Source of the DNA: Macrophomina tecta
Lineage: Eukaryota; Ascomycota; Dothideomycetes; Botryosphaeriales; Botryosphaeriaceae
Direction of reading: 5' to 3'
Length of the DNA: 64,000 nucleotides
Assembly (NCBI GenBank): GCA_024180945.1
Contig: JAKSGN010000006.1
Span: 1,240,001 to 1,304,000 of the forward strand
Shown: piece after piece, positions 33,766 to 45,339 of the stretch
How positions within the stretch are numbered: the first letter of the stretch is position 1
How the letters are laid out: the number at the start of each line of letters is the position of its first letter
Notes under the pieces: model-generated
Databases searched by the model: none
Seen by the model: only the letters and a program-made list of their open reading frames with translations
Told to the model about the DNA's origin: nothing
Translations under genes and position numbers: made by a program

Positions 33766-34832
33766 TCAATCAAAATAGACGTTGTCCGCCTTATGCACGC
33801 AAATCTTCTTTGACGAGCTGCTTCTCAGCACGATCCTGGGATCGCCCTCGCTGGCTTTGACCTGCTTCCCCTCCACCTTTTTCTGCTCGTTGACAATCTC
33901 TACGACTTCTCCGTCCACCCAGCCGGGCATGGCCTTCCAGTGGACCTGCTGGCCCTGCTCTGGAAGGCGGGCGTTCGAGCCTTGCTCCGCCGGCGTGTCG
34001 GCTTTGTGCCTCGATCCAACCGTGCTGTTTGATTTCTTCCCCTTCTGGCAATTACCAGTCTGCTTCGAGCTATTTTGCTTACTCGCCCCTCTGTTCTTTT
34101 TTGGTTTCTTCTTGGCTAAAGAATCAGCCTTAGAGGGGCAACTGCGCTTCTTTCCCTTCGACGAATCGTTTTCTTCGTCTTCCCCATCGGCGGACCCGTC
34201 CCCTTCAGACGCTTCATCCGTGCCATCATCTTCTTCCTCGATGCATTCATCTTCTTCGGCTGATCCGTCCTCCTCTACCTCCTCCTTGTCCTTTTCGTGC
34301 TCACCGCTACCCGCTGCCTTCTCCTTTCCTCTGTTCTTCGCATACTTTTCATCCTCCTCTCTATTGGCCTTCTGTCGACTTTCCTTGGCCTTTTGGGTAT
34401 TGCCAACAAATTGCTTCCCTTCTTTGCTCTCTTCCAGCTTCTTCTCATCCGTCGCCTCTTTCTCTTCTTCACTCATGTTCTCCCAAGCTTTCTTGGGCAG
34501 GTAACGTTTTTGCGTACCGTTCTCCTGCTTGGCATTACCACTTCCCTCCTTGGTCTGCCAGTCCTCTTCTCCCCACTTCGAAAGATGCTGTTGGGACTCA
34601 TCCTGGTCCTTCTTGTCGGTTGTGTAACCGCCACCCCGCCTTTTGTACTCGGTGGCCATCATTTGCGCCTGTATGTGCCGTTAGTCATCGAGTCCTTCGG
34701 GGCTGCTGCTAATGAACAGCCAACCTTTCGTGCAGACCATTGGCCCGGGGCACCGCCCTTGTCACTTCCATGGATCTCTCCCTTCACCTGGGCACGGAGA
34801 TCTGGGTTGGTGTACTTGTCCTTGGAGGGCAT
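33766..34832 (-). CDS. Hypervirulence-associated TUDOR-domain (HVA1/DUF2945) family protein
   Basis: Two exons, 34832-34725 and 34668-33766, give 336 aa; the 56 bp intron runs from GTTGGC to ATACAG, phase 0. The join makes QWSARKAQMMATEYKRRGG. The N-terminal 110 residues (GGAPGQWSARK, DESQQHLSKWGEEDWQTK, RYLPKKAWENMSEEEKEA) are a conserved fungal and bacterial module found in small stress or DNA-associated proteins. A long Glu/Asp/Lys-rich middle follows. The last 60 residues (VHWKAMPGWVDGEVVEIV) match the HVA1 TUDOR-like domain. Function is unknown; the family name comes from a Cryptococcus protein and does not imply virulence here. Charged composition suggests a nuclear protein. Confidence 0.85.
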
Positions 34833-35459
34833 ATTGAGTATTGATGGAGTCGATAGAAGTTGGCTCCGCAATGGTTGCGGGAAATATAAGCGGTGATAAC
34901 AGATAGGCCTGTACGTTGGCCTCACTATGACTTGAGCAAGCATATACGCAGGCAATTGATTGGAGTCGTAGTGCAGAGCAAGCAATGAACTTTAATAGCT
35001 GTATCAACGCCCTTGGTGGCTGGTGTAGCATTGCAGCCATGCCGTCATATATTAGTCAGAATCTTGCGATCTCATCACATTCAGGAAACAGAATGGTCGG
35101 CTTCCCAGGGCCTCCCGCGTCAGACCGGCTAACCTCCAGATATGGATCTCGTAAATGGCGCTGTGATCGACTGCGTTCCTTACGCTAATCGTATTGGGCA
35201 TCGCGTTTGCCTGCTCCGAACAGCGTCACGCGTCATCAATTATCTTTCTGCTTGTGAGACAAAAGGTCGTCGTTGGTACGACCAGTTTAGCTAAGCAACT
35301 TCGGTTCAGGTAAAACCTGCATGCTTTACCTCCTCCGATGAACACTGCGACTAAGGTCTTGATCAATCCGTCTGTCTACCGATCAGGGGTCTCTTCCAAG
35401 GCGGATGCTCGGCTTGATACGGGCATATTCCGACTCGTTCCCTATCTTCCATTGCCTTC
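34833..35459. other. Intergenic region
   Basis: These 627 bp hold the promoter of the HVA1-type gene and the 3' flank of the HET gene. No gene seen. Confidence 0.4.
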
Positions 35460-37882
35460 CTAGACAACTTTGATCATTTGAAACTCAGTTCCCTCCTTTT
35501 TCAGTCCCTCCCCGAACATAAACCCATGGCAGTACGCCTCTCCTACCAATTCCCACCCACCCTTTCGCCTCTGTGAAGGACGGAAAACATATGGAACGTA
35601 CGTGCCAGCCACCAGCATGACCACATCATCCTTTTCAACAGTCCAGGGCGCTGTGCCTAGATATCCTTTCTCTGTAACGAATATCCTCCGGTCGACGTAG
35701 CTGCGCTCAAACACGTCATCGAAAAGTGGACCCTTGGCAACCCACAGTTTCTGTTCCATCTGAACTTCCACCTCACTCATGCCCTTGAATCTTTCGTGCC
35801 TGGTCTTTATCGCTTCACGAAATCCGTATTCCGGCGCATCGAATGACGCTATGAACTGGCGAATCGCATGGACCTTATATCTGTCCAGCCTCGCCGATTC
35901 TTTTTCGTTGAGTGCCAAATCAGTGAATGTACGTCTCCGACGGTCATCCGGTTCGGCGGCCAAATCAATCACGTTCGCTGGGTCATCTTCGTCGAGCTCC
36001 TCCAGGATCAATTCGCGCATTCTCCTTTCGGAATAAGAGTAGACCTCCTCGGCGAAAATAGCGAACCTGAATGGAGGAACCACGTCAGCTTCTATATTTG
36101 CCCAGCATAAGTAAGTAGCTTACTCACCACTCGACAAAATCTTTGTCGGTCAGCTCCACCCGTTCTCCGTCCTGCTCGTCCGTATGGGTGCTTCCTGCAA
36201 CAAGGGTACGCCAAAACGCAGAAACTAGTGGCTCACCGGTCGGAGTATATGTGTCCTTCGAGCCAAGCTTAGAAAGGAGGCGCCATAGTCGCCAGATTGG
36301 CTGAAGGAGCCTTGTTGAACGGCAGTCTCCGGTAGCCACTACTGCGTCCAGTACGGCCGCCTTCATCTCAAGCACTCCTCCCTCTTCAGCAATTGCAAAT
36401 TCAGGCTCTACCGAGAGCGCAGCTGAAAACTGCAGGGTCGTAATTTCCCGCAGAGGAAATGGTCGAACTGGTGCACTGAGATCGGGCACCCAGGAAGGAA
36501 GGTCTTGTACGAAGCCTTTGTCTGGTCTGAACAGCTTGATAAAGGAGGAAGGGAATGCGTAGTCCACCGAGCAACCTTCGCGGATCTGACCGACGAGAGA
36601 CAGCAGAAACATGCCCGTGTTCTGACTCTGAATAAGGGCAGCAGCGCACTGGCGGTACACCTCCTGGATTGACTTTGTGTAGTCCGCCGCAAGATGTTCG
36701 GCATCAGTTGACCCGAAGCACTGAACCAGTGAGAGGACTCCAAACAATTTATCCCGCCCGTCACCTGCCCTGCGATTCCGAGCTTCGGTGACGGCCGCTT
36801 CCAGCGTACATGCAGTCCCACCGTCCAGTTGCTCATGCATACTCCTCGCGAAGTCCAGCCCCGCCATTCGAGACCGCAAATGGTGGAACATACCGTCCAG
36901 TTGCCGAGCCTCGCCTGCGGAGGCATAGTGGCCTGAGAATTCGACCAGTTTGTCGAATTCAACCTCCTGGGCGCCTATCAAGTACACCACCTTTTTTGCC
37001 AACACCACCTCCTGCAAAGTCCACACCCGCGCGAACCATCCACGGCTCAGGACCCAGCTCAGCGCCTCCAGTGCAATGACTACGGAGCTCCGGCTCGCAA
37101 CCGCATTCCACACCGTGCTCACATCATCATCAAATGCTACGTCCGTGAAGAACGGTCGCGCTTTCTTCAGCGCGAGGTCCGTCGCCATGGAGCTCTGACC
37201 CAGCCAGACCACAACCCTCTCCGCGCGCCGGAATATGTCACCCATCATGTTGACCTGGACACTCTTCTCCACCTCATCTTTCTGGTTAATGCAGATGGCG
37301 TCAATCCAGATGTAGGCCTCGACACCGCTTTTCCCCAACTCTTGAAGCTGGATAAGCGCATTGTACAGATTTTTGAATATATCGAGTGTGGAGTTGTCTA
37401 CGATGATGGTTCGAGTCTCGCCTGTTGGGATGCGCAAAACGGAGGGGAGGTCGGAATCGATAGCCCAAGTATATGAAAGAGCTTCGTAAGTGGGGATGGT
37501 GGAGAGATCAACGGTGGAGAGCGTACAGTGTATGAGGTGGTCGCCGGTTGGTGGACTGATCTTGAGAAGCCGGATTGATGTTGGGCCCGGCAGCGGCTCA
37601 TAGCTGAACTCCGGTGTGCGGCGTTTCTAGTGCATATCGGATTAGGGTGCTCCTTTCTATCTCCACTTCGGCCTTACTCTTCTTTTTCATCATCTTCCGG
37701 TGCCCATGTATGTACAGATCCGGGTTCGCAAGACGAAGACTTACAGCCAAGGCACCGGCGACCCTCCTTGCGAGTGACATCCTGATGTATCTTTGATACA
37801 GTAGCCTATGCTGGAGGACTCCTTGAGCGATCGGGGACGTCCAAGTAGCTGCCTCATGGCGCGTTTGCAGGTCGGGAGACAT
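35460..37882 (-). CDS. HET (heterokaryon incompatibility) domain protein
   Basis: Three exons, 37882-37745, 37626-36128 and 36066-35460, give 747 aa. Introns are 118 bp (GTAAGT, branch CTAAT, ACTAG) and 61 bp (GTGAGT, branch CTGAC, TTCAG). The HET domain lies at about 50-245: YEPLPGPTSIRLL, YEALSYTW near 91, IWIDAICINQKDE near 152, VVVWLGQ and RGWFARVWTLQEV near 241. A C-terminal VPYVFRPSQRRKGGWELVGE block with a HGFMFGE end is typical of long HET proteins. HET domains trigger cell death in non-self recognition between fungal hyphae. No partner domain such as WD40 or NACHT is seen. The first exon could also start at the internal ATG 37780, giving a shorter N-terminus. It borders the metabolic cluster. 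Confidence 0.87.
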
Positions 37883-38716
37883 ATGTAAGCTTCAGGGCGA
37901 GTGGGGGCCACGTTTAGTGCTTAGAGACTAAGGCCGCGTTTAGTAACATGGCTGGCACGAGCCTATATTGGCACCCAAGGTGAGATTAAAAAAAATTTAG
38001 CCTGGAAAAAAACACGACAAGCTTCGTATCCGACCTCACAGCCACTGTTCTTCGGTTGGTCGTTCGTTCAACAACTGTCATGAAGAGCGCGTCGTGCTCT
38101 TTGCCAACGATCGTGTTCGAAGCCCGAAATATTTCATGGATTCAAAGAAGAGCAAAGTAGAAGTATTAAGCAAAACAAATGTGAAAGGGCATGACTTAAG
38201 TATTACTGTGGGAGAGTCTCCAACTCACTTCTACCCGTGCGAATTTCTTCTCTTCGAAATCAATCAACCACTAACCTCTCCATGCGCTCCACCAGTCTTT
38301 GCTCTTTCAGCACCACCAAACACACATCTCAAACTGATGTCGCCTTTATTAATTACCTTCTTTCGTCTTCTTGTGCTTCATGTGGTCATAATCGTTGGCT
38401 CACTTGTTTGAGCATTTCTCACTTCTGTTTTAGTAATGGCTAGCAAGGGAGAATTACTGTTCTAAAGCCTCTTACGCTAGGCACAGCCAGGGCGGATACT
38501 TAATCCTATAAATGCTCAAATAATGGACAAGCATCGCTCAATGGAGACTTGATTAACTGGCATTTAGCCGAGTCAATACCCTCATCGTCAAATGCTTCGG
38601 CGACTGTTTCATAGGGGCATCTCTTTCGTCAGTCGGTACTTATCGGCCCCTTTTGGACTGGGGTTCAGGAAACATGATCGCCTAAGACTGAGAAGTGACA
38701 TTCCTCTGACCTCATT
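37883..38716. other. Intergenic region, possible cluster edge
   Basis: These 834 bp separate the HET gene from the EthD gene. The DNA is noticeably more AT-rich than its flanks. No gene or repeat was recognised. Confidence 0.4.
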
Positions 38717-39701
38717 CTAAAGAATATCCTTGAAAACAGGCTGCCGTGTTTTGTCAAACTATGAAAGTAGTCAGCACACTTTCAAAACATGAACACAAGG
38801 CGGCGTCTTACCCTGAATCCCTCCGCCACATCCATCACCAATACCTCCTTATTGAAAATGATAAAAGACGCTCGAATATCCACACTTACCGGCCCTGCCT
38901 CGTCTTCAAATGCCTTTTGCGCATTTCTCACTGCCATGGCAGAGTTTGCATCTTTCATGTAGATCTTGTAGACCAGTGCATACTTGGGAAGGTCCGCGCC
39001 GCCAAAGTATGCTGATGGATCAAACCCTTCCAGGGTTAGTCCCACATTGACAAGCCACTTGTAGACCTCGTCACTGGCGCTCTTCTCCAGTGCGTTCCTC
39101 AGTAGCGGCGTTAGCGTCTTCTCCGCCTCAGCGCCATTCTTCTCCCCCCCCGGCAACGCCACCCAGTACATCGCCGTGATTGCATGCTTTCCAGCAGCAT
39201 CGTCAACCACCACATCAGCCTCCTTCAGATGCACAGACAGCGGGAGTGGCTTTTCAAGCGCCATGAGGTTGATGCTCATTTCCAGGTCTGCGAAATTGGC
39301 GCCATCAGGCCCAACCGTCTTCTGCACCCACTCGGACCGAAAATTGCCGAGCATGTGGTCGAGATCCTTGAACCAGAGCTCTGTCACGTCGTCGCGGCCC
39401 GTCCAGTGATGGTTGGCATTGAGGGGGCCATTGGGACGCGCCCCGAAAGCGCTGTCGAAGACATGTTGTTGGTAGTATTTGCTGTTTGACAATCAGCGAA
39501 GCTCATTGATTACAGGATATGTGGCGCAGAAGATGCTCACTGAGGCTTTAGGCTCGGATCTTCTGGGGAGTCGGCAATCGCACCGTGGACTTGGTAATGA
39601 TAGTCAAGAAACTCTCTGCGGGTCATATATGGTTTTCGGCGCGTAGCAGCTATCTGTTTAATGAGAGAATAGCGGTTTTCGGGTATGCCTTGAGCAGCCA
39701 T
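38717..39701 (-). CDS. EthD-domain protein
   Basis: Three exons, 39701-39541, 39481-38812 and 38758-38717, give 290 aa. Introns are 59 bp (GTGAGC to AACAG) and 53 bp (GTAAGA, branch CTGAC, CATAG). The last exon is 42 nt and supplies FDKTRQPVFKDIL. The N-terminal half has the EthD ferredoxin-like fold: YSLIKQIAATRRKPYMTRREFLDYH, then a conserved HG near residue 40. The C-terminal half looks like a second copy of the fold. EthD proteins include helpers of ether degradation in bacteria and small oxygenases, decarboxylases or dehydratases in fungal polyketide clusters. The start at ATG 39701 was preferred over an in-frame TTG upstream. Its place beside an Old Yellow Enzyme, a regulator and a transporter suggests a metabolic role. 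Confidence 0.82.
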
Positions 39702-40228
39702 GTTGTGTATCTTCTCTACGGACCGGGGGACGGCCAATGTATTGTCGGATTAGGAGTAACTGCGAACAGATAATTAAAGCAACTGGTGGAGCAGGAACGG
39801 TTTGCGGGGTCCCCGCACTAAATAAACCCTCCGCATTGGAATGATTCACATAACAAATACCTAATTCTCGGTAAGCAAGGCGTGTGGACCACCGGGCCGC
39901 TCCCTCCCGGGATGTGGACCGCGGAGTGACTGTAAGGGGAGACATTTGATATTGCCGATCAGCCATGCAGTCCCAGATGAGTGCGGAATGTAAGCGCGGT
40001 AGAAGCAGATCTTCGGCCGAGGTCGCAGTATTCTTGTCGGCCGAAATGCGCGGTCAGCTTACTCTATGTCGACGTTCGAATTCTTTTTTCTTTCCAGTCC
40101 CGCAGAATCTATCTAAAAGCCACACTATAGAAGTGAAGTATGAGCCTCTATGGTTCTATTAGTTATCCAGCGTACGTCCTATTTGCCTGAATTTCCACCA
40201 AAAACTGCCTCTCTACTTTTCCTTCTAA
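39702..40228. promoter_or_regulatory. EthD gene promoter region
   Basis: This 527 bp contains the promoter of the EthD gene and the 3' flank of the Old Yellow Enzyme gene. A 15 bp palindrome at 39803-39817 is the most striking element. No gene seen. Confidence 0.5.
39803..39817. promoter_or_regulatory. Palindrome TGCGGGGTCCCCGCA upstream of the EthD gene
   Basis: A perfect 7-1-7 inverted repeat lies about 100 bp before the EthD ATG. Zn(II)2Cys6 dimers often bind inverted CGG-type half sites. The half site TGCGGGG recurs in other promoters of the region. Role as an operator is inference. Confidence 0.5.
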
Positions 40229-41341
40229 TCATTCGTTTGTTCTGCTTCTCCAAAACTCCTCACTAAACGGGTAGTCTAAATAACCCTTCTTGGTCATCGG
40301 AGTGTAAAAGGTTGACCGGTCATACGGGTTCGGCTCCAGGCCTTTCTCCAGTCTGTAAACCAGATCAGGCGTGGAGACGAAGTATCTTCCGAACACAACA
40401 CCAACATCCCATTCCTTGTACTCCTCATCCACAGCTTTCTTTGCCGAATCTGGCTTGAATCCTCCGGCAACCAGTACCGGCTTGTCCTTCCCCCATGCCT
40501 CCAACGCAAATTCAATACCCTCAGTCTTTTCCACATCCTGGATGTTGTTGACGCGGGACTCCACAACATGCAAGTACGCCAGTTTCATATCCCGTAGTCT
40601 CTCAATGAGATGTGTGAACTGAGGCACCGGGTCTTGCATCCTCATCCCTTGAAATGTACTAAACGGACTTAACCGTATCCCGACCTTGTTTGGACCTGCT
40701 GCTTCCACCGCATTCTTCGTCACCTCAAGCGCGAATTTCGCCCTCTTCTCGACATTTCCACCCCATGCATCCGCCCGCTTGTTGCAGGTATCCTGCAAAA
40801 ATTGATCCACGAGATATCCATTCGCGCCATGGATCTCAACGCCATCGAAGCCCGCCTCAATCGCGTTCCTGGCCGCCACTCCGAAATCGTGAATGCAATC
40901 CAAAATCTCCTCCTCGGTCATCTCGCGCGGGACTTGCGCTCCTTCTTCCATGGGAACCGCACTCGCGCTCAGAAAAGGATGTTCACCCTCTGCTTCCAGC
41001 GTCTTCGGGTCGGCCGCGCGGCCGGGTGCCCACAACTGGCAGACGATGGCGCAGCCGCTTGCGTGGACCGCGTCCACGATCTCCTTCCAGCGAGTGATCT
41101 GTTCGGGTGTCTGTATGCCGGGCGCGTGCGGGACACCGCCGAAGCGGGAAGAGATCTGGGTGGCCTCGCTGATGATGAGGGTGCCGGGTACGCTGGCGCG
41201 CTGGCGGTAGTACTCCACGACCATCGGCAGCGGGACGTGCGAAGCGTCGTTGCGGAAGCGGGTCAGCGGCGCCATGACGATGCGGTGTTTGAGGTCGACG
41301 TTGCAGATGCGCATGGGCGTGAAGAGTTTTGAGGGTACCAT
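40229..41341 (-). CDS. Old Yellow Enzyme family NADH:flavin oxidoreductase
   Basis: An intron-free frame from ATG 41341 encodes 370 aa, the usual length. It is an FMN-binding TIM barrel: LFTPMRICNVDLKHRIVMAP at the start, T27 in PLTRFRN, Q102 in CQLWAPGRA, and the substrate-binding H171-G-A-N174-G-Y176 block, where Y176 matches the proton donor of yeast OYE. A C-terminal VLVAGGFKPDSA and FGRYFVSTPDL bind the FMN phosphate. These enzymes reduce activated C=C bonds in enones, nitro-olefins or pathway intermediates using NADPH. In fungi they are frequent in secondary-metabolite clusters. It lies between the EthD gene and the cluster regulator on the same strand. No TGCGGGG element was found in its own upstream region. 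Confidence 0.93.
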   Translation of the reverse strand: MVPSKLFTPMRICNVDLKHRIVMAPLTRFRNDASHVPLPMVVEYYRQRASVPGTLIISEATQISSRFGGVPHAPGIQTPEQITRWKEIVDAVHASGCAIVCQLWAPGRAADPKTLEAEGEHPFLSASAVPMEEGAQVPREMTEEEILDCIHDFGVAARNAIEAGFDGVEIHGANGYLVDQFLQDTCNKRADAWGGNVEKRAKFALEVTKNAVEAAGPNKVGIRLSPFSTFQGMRMQDPVPQFTHLIERLRDMKLAYLHVVESRVNNIQDVEKTEGIEFALEAWGKDKPVLVAGGFKPDSAKKAVDEEYKEWDVGVVFGRYFVSTPDLVYRLEKGLEPNPYDRSTFYTPMTKKGYLDYPFSEEFWRSRTNE

Positions 41342-42364
41342 CTTTGCTGGCTCTTTTTCTGCTTCCTTTTCTTTTGTTCTTTTTTTTTTTTGTTCTCAGG
41401 AAGATTATGTGGCGATTGTAGATGGAATAGAAAAGAAAGAGGTGGATTTGCTCGTCGATTGGGTACGTATAAGTTTCCAGAAAGAGCTGTTTCTGCCGCC
41501 CTGGATTAACGACACCTGGGAGGACACATTAAATAGAAGCGCAGTATCAGGGACAGTGGGGACAAAAACCGTCAAATCGACTATAAGTGACGTCGGTCAA
41601 GGGGCTACTAAGGAGCTGCGGCTTAGAAATCGCCGTCATGTTATCGCCGCGGCACCGCCGAAATCAACCACTAAACCTGGGGCCAAGAACTTTAGTGTAT
41701 GGCCTGTTATCGTGGCAATCGTTAAAAAACCGTGCAGTTCTGGCATTGGAGGTTACTTTTAGGATTAGATATCATGTCAAAACTGCGTTCTGGAGTTGTG
41801 CACAGAACATAGCTCTTTCCTCAAGCTATTACTCAGTCACGTGCAGGGAGGATGTTAATTGACGGATTTGTTATCTCATGTTTTGTTACGTAAATGTTAT
41901 TCAGACCGACCCGCCAAAACTGCAGTCTGCCGCCACTGCTGGGAGTATTTCAGAACCACTGCAGAAGCAGTAAGTGCTAGTAAGGACGTCTTCCCGCCCA
42001 GGGGCGTCGAGACCATACAGAGCATGCTGACCAACAACCTGCAGATGAGTAAAGATAAGGTACCAGAGACCCATCTCCCGGAACCGCATCCTTCACCAAA
42101 CGGAAAAATGAATTTTGTTAGCAACGATGCAAGATGCTGGTTAGAGGCTTGCGAAGTCATGTTCCGCCGATGCACCTCAAGCTTGAGCTATCTCTCAGAT
42201 GCTCACAAATAGATAATCTCTTCCTTGTATAGCTTTCCCCAAATCGAACATAAGTATGAGCTCAATTATCCCTGCAAAGTGGGATTTGTCCGTGACAAGG
42301 TTGCTGGTCATAGTATACATCCACTATCATTTCGTGGCACTACATAGACGCACACTTGACTCTT
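41342..42364. other. Intergenic region, Old Yellow Enzyme promoter
   Basis: About 1 kb between two minus-strand genes. Open frames at 41250-41762 and 41859-42212 on the plus strand have no protein-like features. A T-rich run is at 41377-41390. No TGCGGGG box is present. Confidence 0.4.
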
Positions 42365-45339
42365 TCATGAGAGTCTTCCCAAATCTCTCATCAGATCTCT
42401 CAGACTCATTATCATCGGCGGTAGCTCATCTCCAGGAGAATTAGGGTAGTTGCCCTCCAGCACCTGCGCACCGACCAACATAACCTGCCCGGGCTGTCTT
42501 CTCACAGCACATGGCGTCGCCGCACCACGCAACTCCAGGACCGGGGTACCCACATCCTGCGTCAAAAATGTCGCCGTCTCTCGAGTCTGCGGACCGTCTA
42601 AGTAAACAAGCGGCATCGCCACCTCCCGCACGTCAGTGATGTCTTTTTGCCTGCAATGCAACACCGCATACACCCAGATGGTCAGCGTCGCGTAGTATAT
42701 ACTGATGCTGTCAAACCCCCTCAACTGGTAGGGAGGAACCGTACGAGCGGCTTTGAGTACCTGCCCGGCATGCCAGATGGCGGTTCTAGCGGGGCGTGTG
42801 TGACTCCAGCTCTCCAGCGCCACAAACGAGCGTCTGGCTTCGTCTTCGCCATATTTTCCGGCGAAACGTTGGATGTCATCCAAAGATGCATGAAGGTACA
42901 TCTGCAGAAACTCAATGAGAAGGGTCAATACAGCGGGTATACGCTTGTGTTCGGCCTGGACGGTTTGGAGTAGGTGGTGACTGTAGGTGGATATGGTCAG
43001 TGGCATAGCCAGAGATGACGAGGTTTACACCTACATATCATGACGGCGACTTTGCATCCACAATTGGGCGGTCGGATCATCATGGGTTTCGGTATCTTGC
43101 GTAATAGAAGCTTGCTTGCGGTAATCCCAGACTAATGCGCCGATGCCATGGACGAATATCGAGGTTGACAGGTTGAAGTCTGCGTCGCCAGATAAGGCAT
43201 TGAGCCTCTCCGGCTTTATCAGAATATCCTTCAAGGAGTTAAACACAGGATCTGAGGCTCGGACTTTGGAGAGATGGATAGCCCTCCAAGCTGTCGGGGA
43301 AGATGCCAGCCAGATGTCTCTCTCCGCTGGGAACGGAACGCTAAATTCCGCGTATGAGGTGAGTGGATTTCGAGTCATGCTGAAGGTTACTTCAATGTCA
43401 TGTTCAAATAGGTGGTATACCAAACTGCTGTCGGGTTAGCTAACGGAGCGGATTGATTTGAATTGTCTACTGACCGTTTGTAGGATTCCTGTTCAACCCA
43501 CTGTCTCCATTTCACCTCTAACGTTTCGTCGTCATCAGATGGTGACGGGACGATACGTTTATAAAATGACTTATTGAATGCTCCAGCTTTCCTCAGTGCC
43601 TGATTAAATGAGCATATGCTTCCAAAAGACGAAGCGGGGTCCCTCACCGTGCAAAGGGGTTGGAAATGACTTTCTGCAATTTCCATCTTCCTCCTGTAGC
43701 CGCAACATATTCCAATGTCAAGCCAGATCATGTACGCTTGTAGATATTGCAGATCTCGGATGACACTGTTATCGCTCTCCACCTGTTAAGGTCAACTCGT
43801 CATAATCTTGTACCTTTGTGCTAGCATTCTCACTCACCAGATTATTTAACGCAACCCGCACAATCTCCTGAAGCATACCGCCAGTCTTTCCTACAGACAT
43901 GATACCGAAGCAGACACAGCCAGCAGCGATCAGGGCTGCAAGCAGCTCGGTCCTGGTTGACCTCGAGCAGAAAGTATGAGGATGGATCCATGCATCCGTT
44001 TCTATCTTCTTTGCTATTCCGTTCTTGATCAGGACGTCTAAGAATTCCGAGGATGGGAACGATGGAATAGAAACCCGTGTTCCTACGGTCTGGATCACGA
44101 GTTGTAATATGCGATCTCTGGTCTGTTGGTCTAGCTTGTCTTGAATGAGAAGATCCACCGAGTAAGGCCAGTGCGGAGATGCGGCCACATCAACATTGTC
44201 ACTTTCAAGCGGGATCCTGGGATGATCGCTAAAGGCGTTTTGCGCAGATGAAGGTTTCCAGAACCTGCACCATGTCAGTTCATACAATCTATGTCAAATA
44301 GACTATCCACTTACCAGGGAGAGCGCTTGAATACTTCAATCATTGAGATTGGGCCCTCTTGTCCCTGCACATCGCTCGTACAGCTACCCGGCTCTGCCTG
44401 CTGGCTCGTCTCGATGGAGGTTGGACCATGATGAAACGCGGGAAGTCCGACATTGAAATCGAAGTCCAGAGTATCTATCTCATCTAAGAGGAGATCCGAA
44501 TCTCGCATGAAATCCAGTACATCATAGGGCATATGTGTTGGAGGAAGGGCATCTATCAAGTGAGCATCCGCTGTGAAGTTGAAGTTGTTGGGGAAAGGAT
44601 TCATGTCATGCTGAATTTGTTGCTGTGGGGAGGCGGACGTATTTGGAAGGGCATCGATAGGGAAGCTCTCTATGGCCTGATGTTCTGACACGGCGTTGGA
44701 ACATTGACTTTGCCGCCTCTGGATCGTCATCGCAGCCGTTGTTTCGCTTCTAGATCCGGGATATTCACATATTGATTGGGGGCTCGGTAAAGCTGGCGAG
44801 CTATTTTCGGGCGGAGTGGGAATGTGGGACAACAGGGATGGCCTATCCACGCACGTCTCATTCTGAATTTGGCAGCGCTGTAGATTTCGTAATGCCGTCA
44901 GAACATCTGCTCATGCCTTACACGAAGCAAGGATTTCATGCACGTGATGCACATACCTTGCAGGGCCTCTCCTCATCACACTTTCCCTTTGCGGCGGCAC
45001 AAGCTTCGCAAGCGCGGCTCACCCTGTCGACGCGTCTCCTCTGTTGAGGCTTGCCTTCCAGTGCATTTTTAGCATGCGCGGCCTGATGGCGCTGCAAGAT
45101 ATCGCTGAGCTCGTCAGAGGGCCGGCTCTGATGCCCAGCAAACGTACAAGGGGCCCAAAATACCGACGATTAAACCCCTTTGAGCATTCAGGACAGCGAT
45201 AAGTCCTTGCGTTCTGGTCTGACAGAAGGTCAGTGAGAACACAGTAGAACAATCTTCGGAAAGGCGGACGGGAGTTTACATGACGGCTGAGATGGTCAGC
45301 GCGCTCGTAGGTCCTGGAGCAAAAGGGACAGGAATGCAT
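42365..45339 (-). CDS. C2H2 plus Zn(II)2Cys6 fungal transcription factor
   Basis: Eight exons give 859 aa: 45339-45270, 45218-45164, 45104-44957, 44877-44315, 44264-43838, 43782-43475, 43427-43035 and 42980-42365. Two tandem C2H2 fingers use C4-C7-H20-H24 and C32-C35-H48-H52. A Zn(II)2Cys6 cluster follows with C74, C77, C84, C90, C93 and C100. Both types are only complete after splicing, which strongly supports the first four exons. The first intron has an unusual GTCCGC donor. A long middle region and a C-terminal half resembling the fungal-specific transcription factor domain follow. Such dual-finger factors commonly act as pathway-specific activators. Position inside the EthD, OYE, MFS and hydrolase group suggests it controls them, and a copy of the shared GC-rich element lies 86 bp before its own ATG. 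Confidence 0.9.
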
